Source: Zoogloea sp. (GTDB lineage: Bacteria; Pseudomonadota; Gammaproteobacteria; Burkholderiales; Rhodocyclaceae). From it: a stretch of 37,891 nt of DNA. Position numbers and translations under genes: made by a program. The stretch spans positions 1-37,891 of the forward strand of contig WBTZ01000038.1 in NCBI GenBank assembly GCA_009026175.1, written 5' to 3'. The notes below the pieces were generated by a model, which did no database searches, was not told the origin of the DNA, and saw only the letters and a program-made list of their open reading frames with translations. Below are positions 32,171 through 37,891 of this stretch, piece by piece (position 1 is the first letter of the stretch; each line of letters starts with the position of its first letter).

Positions 32171-33321
32171 TGCTCAGCCTCTCCGGGGGGGATGGCGTGC
32201 AGGCCGTCGTTGCGCAGCACGGCCACCTGGAAGCGTGTGCCATGGCGCTGCCCGATGATGCGGGCGACTTCGTCCGAATAGCTGGCGGCAAGCACGATCA
32301 CCGCGTCCACCTCAGCGGCAGCCAGGCGCTCGGGGGCGACGATGGGCAGGTGGCTGGCGGGGGTGAAGCGGCCCTGCTTGAAGGGGGCGGAGTCCAGCAC
32401 ATAGCGGATGCGCGGGGCGATGCCGAGCAGGCTGATCAGGGCCAGGGCCTGGTGGCCGGCCCCCCAGATCGCCACGCGTCCGGCCTCGAAGCGGTCGAGG
32501 AAGGCGTCGAAGGAGGCCTTCACGGCGGCCTGGGCATCCTGCAGGGCGGACAGGTCGAGGGGCGCACGCTTGCGCACCGTGGCCGACAGGACGTAGCCAT
32601 GCCATTCCGAGCGGCACTCGAGGACCTCGAAGCCGTTGCCCTCCAGCAGGTGGGTGAGGCTCTGCCGGGTGAAGTAGTACAGGTGGTCGGGGATGAACTC
32701 GGCGAACAGCCGCGTCCGCAGGATCATGTCGAAGTCCGGCACTTCCACCAGGCCGGTGGCGCCGGGCTTGAGGTTGGCGGCGATGCCCCGCAGGGTGAGG
32801 TGGGCGGTCGGGATGTGTTCGAGGAAGTTGAGGATCGCGAAGCCGTCGAAGGGGCCGTCGTCGAGGCGGGTCTCCGGACCGTCGATGAAGCCCTGGCTGA
32901 CCCGCAGCCCGGCCGCCTGGCAGGCATCCACCGCGGCGGCGGCGTGCTCGATGCCGCAGGCATCGGCGCCGGCCTCGCCCAGCAGGGCCAGGTATTCACC
33001 GTGGCCGCAGCCCACCTCCAGCACCTTGCGGCCGGCCAGGCCATGATCACCGATCCAGCGCCCGAACTGGTCCAGGCGGAAGGCCCGCATCTCCGGCGAG
33101 ATCCCGGCGGCGCGGATCACCTCGCGCCAGTAGGGCACCGGCGCGATGGGCAACTGCACCAGGCCGCAGCCGCCGCACTGGCGCAGCGCCAGGTCCACCC
33201 CCGCATCGTCGGCCAGGCGTTCGGCGGTGGGCAGCCCCTGGGCGGCGGCCGGCATCTGCCGCTGGATCAGCAGCGGCTCCGGGAGCAGCGGGTGGGCGCA
33301 GATGCGGCAGTTGTCGTGCAT
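32167..33321 (-). CDS. Zinc-finger sugar C-methyltransferase (TylC3/EvaC-like)
   Basis: The 384-residue product has the three-part layout of deoxysugar C-methyltransferases: an N-terminal zinc-binding CRIC...CGGC cluster (Cys5, 8, 49, 52), a SAM methyltransferase domain with VLEVGCGHGEY (100-110) and the LNFLEHIP loop, and a C-terminal Rossmann-like domain (VAIWGAGHQALAL near 293). Known members methylate C3 of 4-keto NDP-sugars, making branched sugars. Some relatives perform other sugar chemistry. It lies 9 bases after the TPP-enzyme stop and overlaps the Nudix gene by ATGA. Confidence 0.9.
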   Translation of the reverse strand: MHDNCRICAHPLLPEPLLIQRQMPAAAQGLPTAERLADDAGVDLALRQCGGCGLVQLPIAPVPYWREVIRAAGISPEMRAFRLDQFGRWIGDHGLAGRKVLEVGCGHGEYLALLGEAGADACGIEHAAAAVDACQAAGLRVSQGFIDGPETRLDDGPFDGFAILNFLEHIPTAHLTLRGIAANLKPGATGLVEVPDFDMILRTRLFAEFIPDHLYYFTRQSLTHLLEGNGFEVLECRSEWHGYVLSATVRKRAPLDLSALQDAQAAVKASFDAFLDRFEAGRVAIWGAGHQALALISLLGIAPRIRYVLDSAPFKQGRFTPASHLPIVAPERLAAAEVDAVIVLAASYSDEVARIIGQRHGTRFQVAVLRNDGLHAIPPGEAEQ

Positions 33322-33330
33322 GCGTGTGTT

Positions 33331-35154
33331 TCAGGCCGGGCGGGGCGCGTCAAGGGATGCAGGCAGTAGCGGCACCAGCATCTCCGCCTTGAGGGTCTCC
33401 AGGGGCAGCAGGGGGCTCATGTCCTCCAGGGGCATCGAGACAATAGAGCCGTCGGCCCGCGGGATGGCCGCGCACTTGGGCTGCAGGCTCTCGTCGGCCA
33501 CCAGGCGCACGTCGATCAGGCAGGGGCGCGGCAGGGCCTGGGCGCGGGCCAGGGCGCCGGCCAGATCGGCGCAGTCGTCGATGCGCAGGAAGGGCAGGCC
33601 GTAGGTGTCGGCGATCTTTTCCAGGTCGGGCATCTGCAGGCCGGAGGCCGGGCCGCTGCCCACGTAGCGCCCTTCGAAGTAGTTGCGCTGGGTGTTGCGG
33701 ATGGAGGCATAGCCCCCGTTGTTCATGATGAACAGGCAGACCGGCAGCTTGAGGCCGGCCAGGGTCGCCAGCTCCTGCAGGTTGAGCTGCAGGCTGCCGT
33801 CGGACTCCACCGCCAGCATCGGCTGGCGCCCATTGCCCAGGCAGGCGCCGATGGCGGCCGGCAGGCCGTAGCCCATGGCGCCCAGGCCAGAGGTGAGGAA
33901 GCTGCGCTGGCCGGCTTTGTTGCGGAAGCCGGCGTAGAAGAACTCCACCGCCAGGCCGGAGCTGCCGGTGGCGATCAGAGTGTTCTCAGGGGCCGCGTCG
34001 GACAGGGCCTCGACGAAGTGGGCGTGGCCGATGGGGCCCGCGGGCGGGAAGACGCGGCCCTCGTTCTGGGTGTAGCGGGCTTTCCAGCTGCTGCAGCGGG
34101 CGCGCCAGTCGGCGGTGTCGCCGGTTTCGGCGCCGTCGAGCAGGGCCTCGATGAAGGCGCCGGCATCCATCGCCAGGGGCTGGTCGATGGCCATCTCGAG
34201 CTTGTTGGCCAGCTCGTTGGGGTCCACGTCCACTACAACCTTGCGGGCTGCCCGGGCGAAACCCTTGGGGTTGTATGCGGTGACGATCATGTCGAGGCGG
34301 GCGCCGATGGCGATCAGCAGGTCGCAGTTCTGCACCGCGAAGTTGGCCGCACGGGCGGCCACCACGCCGGGCCGGCCGATGTTGAGGGGGTGGTCGTAGG
34401 GCAGCAGGTCGAGGGCGTTCCAGGTGAGCACGGCCGGCACCTGCAGGCGGTCCACCAGCTGGCGGAAGGCCCCGGCGGCGCCCGACAGGCGCACCCCGTG
34501 GCCGGCCAGGATCAGCGGGCGCCGGGCCTGGGCGAGCAGGGCGCGCACGGCGGCCAGGTCCGGGCTTGCCGCGGCAGCGGCGGCGGGCGGTGTCCAGCCG
34601 GGCAAAGTGTCCGGGGCTATGGGGGCGGCCTGCACGTCGAGGGGCACGTCGATCCACACCGGGCCGGGGCGGCCGCTCTTCATCAGGTGCAGGGCCTGCT
34701 CCAGGTGGAGGCGCACGCTCTGCGGGTCGTCCAGGGTGACGGCGTACTTGGTGATGGAGCGCACCAGCGGGACGATGTCCACCTCCTGCACGCCGCCCTG
34801 GCGGATCGGCCGGCCGTTCAGGCGGTCGGGCCGCTTGGCCTGGCCGGAGAGGACCAGCATGGGCACCGAGTCGATCCAGGCGCCGGCCACCGGAGTGATG
34901 GCGTTGGTGGCGCCGGGGCCGGTGGTCACCATGGTCACCCCGAAGCCCGGATTGCCGGCGTTGCCGGTGCGCCCGGCGGCTTCGGCGGCGATGGCGCAGG
35001 CCTGCTCGTGGTGGCAGGGCACGGCGGCCAGGCGGGGTTCGCAGGCCACCGCATCGTTGAGGTACATGGCGCCGCCACCGGGCAGCATGAATACGTGCCG
35101 GATGCCTTCGTCGGCCAGGCGGCGCAGGATCCAGTCGGCTACGCGGATCGTCAT
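33331..35154 (-). CDS. Thiamine-diphosphate enzyme, acetolactate-synthase-like (YerE-type candidate)
   Basis: The 607-residue product has all three ThDP-enzyme domains: the PYR domain with the catalytic Glu50 (CHHEQACAIAAE) and TGPGATNAITP, the central FAD/ADP-like domain (PLILAGHGVRLSGAA), and the PP domain with the Mg-ThDP motif ESDGSLQLN...NN. Relatives include acetolactate synthase large subunits and YerE, which adds a two-carbon unit from pyruvate to CDP-3,6-dideoxy-4-ketoglucose. No regulatory small subunit is nearby and RfbH lies two genes upstream, so a sugar-branching role is favoured over branched-chain amino acid synthesis (inference). It starts 6 bases from the NeuB-like stop. Confidence 0.9.
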   Translation of the reverse strand: MTIRVADWILRRLADEGIRHVFMLPGGGAMYLNDAVACEPRLAAVPCHHEQACAIAAEAAGRTGNAGNPGFGVTMVTTGPGATNAITPVAGAWIDSVPMLVLSGQAKRPDRLNGRPIRQGGVQEVDIVPLVRSITKYAVTLDDPQSVRLHLEQALHLMKSGRPGPVWIDVPLDVQAAPIAPDTLPGWTPPAAAAAASPDLAAVRALLAQARRPLILAGHGVRLSGAAGAFRQLVDRLQVPAVLTWNALDLLPYDHPLNIGRPGVVAARAANFAVQNCDLLIAIGARLDMIVTAYNPKGFARAARKVVVDVDPNELANKLEMAIDQPLAMDAGAFIEALLDGAETGDTADWRARCSSWKARYTQNEGRVFPPAGPIGHAHFVEALSDAAPENTLIATGSSGLAVEFFYAGFRNKAGQRSFLTSGLGAMGYGLPAAIGACLGNGRQPMLAVESDGSLQLNLQELATLAGLKLPVCLFIMNNGGYASIRNTQRNYFEGRYVGSGPASGLQMPDLEKIADTYGLPFLRIDDCADLAGALARAQALPRPCLIDVRLVADESLQPKCAAIPRADGSIVSMPLEDMSPLLPLETLKAEMLVPLLPASLDAPRPA

Positions 35155-35160
35155 CGGGGC

Positions 35161-36657
35161 TTACATCCAGTAGGTGAGCCAGGTCTTGCGGCTGGGGTTC
35201 TGCGCAATGGCCGGGTCGGTGTAGTAGGAGTCGTGCTTGTCGTGGGTCGAGGAGATCTCCTCGAACACCACGCCGTCGCGGGTCTTGAAGGTGTGCCTGA
35301 CGCCGCGGGCCACGGTGATCACGTCACCGGCGCGGGCTTCGCGCTGCTCGCCGTCCAGCCACAGGGTGAGCACGCCGTGGAGCACCACGAAGGTCTCTTC
35401 CTTTTTCTGGTGGTACTGCTCAGGGTGGGTCTGGCCGGGCAGCATGACCAGCAGCTTCTTGCAGTATTCCCGGTTCACCACGGTGACCATGGTCAGGCCG
35501 AAGTCGTTGAAGCGTTCCAGCCCGTAGTGGTGGGAGATCTCCAGGTCGGACTTGCCCGGCACCACCACGTTGCCGGCCTTGAGCAGGCCCTTCACGGCGT
35601 TGACGATCTCCAGCACCTGGCCACGCAGCTGGGTTTCTTCCACCTGGGCATGGCGTACCGGCTGGCCGGCGGGGATGGCCTCGGTGGTCACGAAGCGGGC
35701 GTACTTGGACCACTCGTTGGCGGTGAGCTGGCCGTCCACCGGCGGGAAGGCGAATTCGATCATGTCATCCGACAGGGGGGTGCCGGCCGGGATGTCGCGG
35801 GTGCTGAACACGCCGCGGCGCAGCGACTGCAGGCTGGCCCGCTCGCCGCTGGACGGCTGGTAGCGCTCGCTGCTGCCGCAGATGGCGCGGGCCCGGCGGC
35901 AGGCCCCGAGCCAGGCGCGGATCTGCTGCGGGTCGGCCGAGTAGGCGTTGGCGGCGTATTTTTCGGTGGGCAGCACCACGTGCTTCTCGAAGACGCTGGC
36001 GCCCTTGGCCAGGGCCAGGCCGACGGCCAGGGTGTTGTCGGGGGATTCGTGGGTGGAGTAGCCGATCCGCACGCCCGGGTAGCGGGCGCGCAGCAGCTCG
36101 ATCTGGTTGACCTGCAGGGCGTCGTCGGGGGTCGGGTACTCGGCCACGCAGTGCATCAGGGTGAAATCCTTGCCCCGGTGCAGGAAGAAGCTGGTGACGT
36201 TGTCGATCTCGTCCAGGGTGGCGCCGGCGGTGGAGGCGATCACCGGCTTGCCGGCCCGGGCGATGCGCTCGAGCAGCGGCCAGTCGGTGAAGGAGCAACT
36301 GGCGATCTTGATGGTGTGGATGCCGTGGGCCTCGATGCGCGTCACCGAGTTCTCGTCGAAGGGCGTGCACACGGTGATGAAGCCCTGGGCGTCCATCTCG
36401 GCGACAAGGGCGCGGAAGGCCTCGTCGGACAGCCGGGTCTCCTCGAAGCGCTTGACGTACTTGATGTCGTCGCGGCCCCGCACGGAAGCGTGGATGAAGG
36501 TGTCCAGGTCGCGGTACTGGAGCTTGAAGGCAAAGTCGAACTCGTCCTCGAAGCCGCGGCAGGCCTCGCGGATCGCCCGGATGGTGGCGATGCCGTGGGG
36601 CAGGTCGCCCATGTGGTTGTTGGCCATTTCATAGACCATCAGGGGCTTGGTGCTCAT
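35161..36657 (-). CDS. NeuB-like nonulosonate synthase with C-terminal cupin
   Basis: The 498-residue product contains a NeuB TIM-barrel (about 5-265: [55 protein letters not shown]), an SAF/antifreeze-like domain (about 275-335: [18 protein letters not shown]), and an added cupin (about 365-498: [23 protein letters not shown], metal-binding His/Glu). NeuB proteins condense phosphoenolpyruvate with an N-acyl hexosamine to form sialic-type sugars. The cupin resembles lyxose/glucose-6-phosphate isomerase cupins and might prepare the aldose. No NeuC or NeuA gene is in the window. The ATG overlaps the rfbH stop by 4 bases. Confidence 0.9.
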   Translation of the reverse strand: MSTKPLMVYEMANNHMGDLPHGIATIRAIREACRGFEDEFDFAFKLQYRDLDTFIHASVRGRDDIKYVKRFEETRLSDEAFRALVAEMDAQGFITVCTPFDENSVTRIEAHGIHTIKIASCSFTDWPLLERIARAGKPVIASTAGATLDEIDNVTSFFLHRGKDFTLMHCVAEYPTPDDALQVNQIELLRARYPGVRIGYSTHESPDNTLAVGLALAKGASVFEKHVVLPTEKYAANAYSADPQQIRAWLGACRRARAICGSSERYQPSSGERASLQSLRRGVFSTRDIPAGTPLSDDMIEFAFPPVDGQLTANEWSKYARFVTTEAIPAGQPVRHAQVEETQLRGQVLEIVNAVKGLLKAGNVVVPGKSDLEISHHYGLERFNDFGLTMVTVVNREYCKKLLVMLPGQTHPEQYHQKKEETFVVLHGVLTLWLDGEQREARAGDVITVARGVRHTFKTRDGVVFEEISSTHDKHDSYYTDPAIAQNPSRKTWLTYWM

Positions 36658-37891
36658 AGCTCGACTCCAATGAAGCTGCGGATGTGCGCGGCGGTGTAGT
36701 CCAGCTGGGCCTCGCTGAGGCCCGGCCACACGCCGATCCAGAAGGTGTCCCGCATGATGCGGTCGGCCACCGGCAGTTCGCCGACGACCCGGTAGTTGCG
36801 CCCGGCCATCGAGGGCTGGCGGGTCAGGTTGCCGGCGAACAGCAGGCGCGTGCCGATCTTGTGCTGGTCCAGGTATTCGAGGAGGTCCACCCGGTTGACG
36901 CCGGCCTCCGGGCGCAGGGTGATCGGGTAGCCGAACCAGGACGGATCGCTGCCCGGGGTGGCCTCGGGCAGCACCAGGAAGTCCCGGGCGTCGTCCAGGG
37001 CGGCGGTGAGGTGCGCAAAGTTGCGCTTGCGGGCGGCGATGAAGCCTTCCAGCCGGTCCAGCTGGGCCAGCCCGCAGGCGGCCTGCATGTCGGTGATCTT
37101 GAGGTTGTAGCCGATGTGGCTGTAGGTGTACTTGTGGTCGTAGCCGGCCGGCAGGCTGCCCAGCTGCCAGCCGAAACGCTTGCCGCAGGTGTTGTCGCAG
37201 CCAGGCTTGCACCAGCAGTCGCGGCCCCAGTCGCGGAAGGACTCGGCGATCTGGCGCAACTGCGGATCACTGGTCAGCACCGCGCCCCCTTCACCCATGG
37301 TGATGTGGTGGGCCGGGTAGAAGGACAGGGTGGCCAGGTGGCCGAAGGTGCCGACCTTGCGGCCCTGCCAGGTGCTGCCGAGGGCGTCGCAACAGTCCTC
37401 CACCAGCCACAGGTCGTGGGCCTCGGCGAAGGCGCAGACCGCGTCCAGGTCGAAGGGGTTGCCCAGGGTGTGGGCGATCATGATGGCCTTGGTGCGTGGC
37501 GACAGGGCGGCCTCCAGCATCGTCACGTCGATGTTGTAGCCGGGCAGGCCAGCGTCCACGAAGACCGGCACGGCGCCGTTCTGGATGATCGGATTGACGG
37601 TGGTGGGAAAGCCTGCCGCCACGGTGATGACTTCGTCGCCCGGCCGGATCGCCCGCTCGCCGAGCTTGGGCGAGGTGAGGGTCGAGAAGGCCACCAGGTT
37701 GGCCGACGAGCCGGAATTGACGGTGAGGGCGAAGCGCGTGCCGACGAACTCGGCCAGGCGCGCCTCGAAGGCGTCGTTGAAGCGCCCGGTGGTGAGCCAG
37801 GCGTCCAGGGCCGCGTCGATCATGGCGTCCTTTTCCGGGTCGCCGACGACCTTGCCGGAGGGGGGCACCGGGTCGGCGCCGGGGCGCCAGG
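36654..37891 (-). CDS. rfbH: CDP-4-keto-6-deoxy-D-glucose 3-dehydrase RfbH (N-terminus cut by window edge)
   Basis: About 411 residues are visible; the frame is open to the right edge, and relative to Salmonella RfbH (about 437) roughly the first 25-30 are missing. The sequence is a very close RfbH match: [26 protein letters not shown], and [13 protein letters not shown], where the usual PLP lysine of DegT-type aminotransferases is replaced by His, the hallmark of this PMP-dependent dehydrase. The [2Fe-2S] ligands are in [16 protein letters not shown]. It removes the C3 hydroxyl of CDP-4-keto-6-deoxyglucose with a reductase partner (RfbI/AscD type), giving 3,6-dideoxysugars. The CDP-glucose genes rfbF and rfbG and the reductase are expected beyond the right edge. 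Confidence 0.95.
   Translation of the reverse strand, partial: WRPGADPVPPSGKVVGDPEKDAMIDAALDAWLTTGRFNDAFEARLAEFVGTRFALTVNSGSSANLVAFSTLTSPKLGERAIRPGDEVITVAAGFPTTVNPIIQNGAVPVFVDAGLPGYNIDVTMLEAALSPRTKAIMIAHTLGNPFDLDAVCAFAEAHDLWLVEDCCDALGSTWQGRKVGTFGHLATLSFYPAHHITMGEGGAVLTSDPQLRQIAESFRDWGRDCWCKPGCDNTCGKRFGWQLGSLPAGYDHKYTYSHIGYNLKITDMQAACGLAQLDRLEGFIAARKRNFAHLTAALDDARDFLVLPEATPGSDPSWFGYPITLRPEAGVNRVDLLEYLDQHKIGTRLLFAGNLTRQPSMAGRNYRVVGELPVADRIMRDTFWIGVWPGLSEAQLDYTAAHIRSFIGVEL

Noticed and set aside
33331-35154. Calling the ThDP enzyme the housekeeping acetolactate synthase IlvB/IlvI
   Set aside because: No small subunit or ilvC follows, and the gene is embedded in a sugar operon next to RfbH; still possible in principle, so the feature is called by family.
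34018-36699. 893-codon open frame on the plus strand
   Set aside because: It lies antisense to the ThDP and NeuB-like genes, which have complete family motifs; its translation is Gly/Val/His-rich without any domain, typical of the antisense frame in high-G+C DNA.
1-37891. tRNA, rRNA, CRISPR array, insertion sequence or transposase
   Set aside because: I saw no cloverleaf with a TTCRA loop, no regularly spaced repeats, no transposase-type protein and no terminal inverted repeats of an IS; island mobility is therefore not supported by this window.

Overview
This is a high-G+C chromosomal stretch from a flagellated Gram-negative bacterium. The order fliC-flaG-fliD-fliS-fliT-fliK plus a stand-alone FlhB-tail gene, together with a proteobacterial phosphoribulokinase, a two-domain polyphosphate:AMP phosphotransferase, classical ArgA and YggX, fits a betaproteobacterium, plausibly Rhodocyclales (Azospira/Dechloromonas-like). 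The taxonomic guess is inference; no rRNA gene is present.

Bases 1-8300 hold ordinary housekeeping genes: the end of a MORN-repeat protein, phosphoribulokinase, an inositol-monophosphatase-family enzyme, and the plus-strand genes rsmE, pap, argA, a PAS-GGDEF protein and yggX, which ends at a clear terminator. Bases 8258-13429 (minus strand) are a late flagellar cluster. Good sigma-28-type promoters lie in front of fliC and fliD, and terminator-like hairpins separate fliC, flaG and fliD.

Bases 13717-37891 are a sugar and glycosylation island directly upstream of fliC and running off the right edge. Nearest fliC, on the minus strand, are an FkbM methyltransferase, a radical SAM enzyme, an unrecognised 263-residue protein and a 1213-residue multidomain glycosyltransferase. 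Two plus-strand genes follow (an NAD-dependent sugar epimerase/dehydratase and a GT2 glycosyltransferase). The rest is a long, tightly packed minus-strand operon: RfbH (CDP-4-keto-6-deoxyglucose 3-dehydrase), a NeuB-like synthase fused to a cupin, a YerE-like thiamine-diphosphate enzyme, a zinc-finger sugar C-methyltransferase, a Nudix hydrolase, a sugar aminotransferase, a NeuD-type acyltransferase, an acyl/AMP ligase, a Gfo/Idh oxidoreductase, an acyl carrier protein, a second FkbM methyltransferase, a class I methyltransferase, a fatty-acid-desaturase-like membrane enzyme and a methyltransferase with a preATP-grasp-like N-terminus. Many neighbours overlap by ATGA, suggesting translational coupling.

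Read together, the island looks like a pathway for an unusual flagellin (or surface) glycan. RfbH and the TPP enzyme could build a 3,6-dideoxy branched-chain sugar, the aminotransferase and NeuD-like protein an N-acylated amino sugar, and the ligase, ACP and desaturase a custom acyl group. Five methyltransferases and a radical SAM enzyme would decorate the product, and the giant glycosyltransferase next to fliC is the best candidate to attach or assemble it. The enzyme families are well supported; the end product and its attachment to flagellin are inference from gene context.
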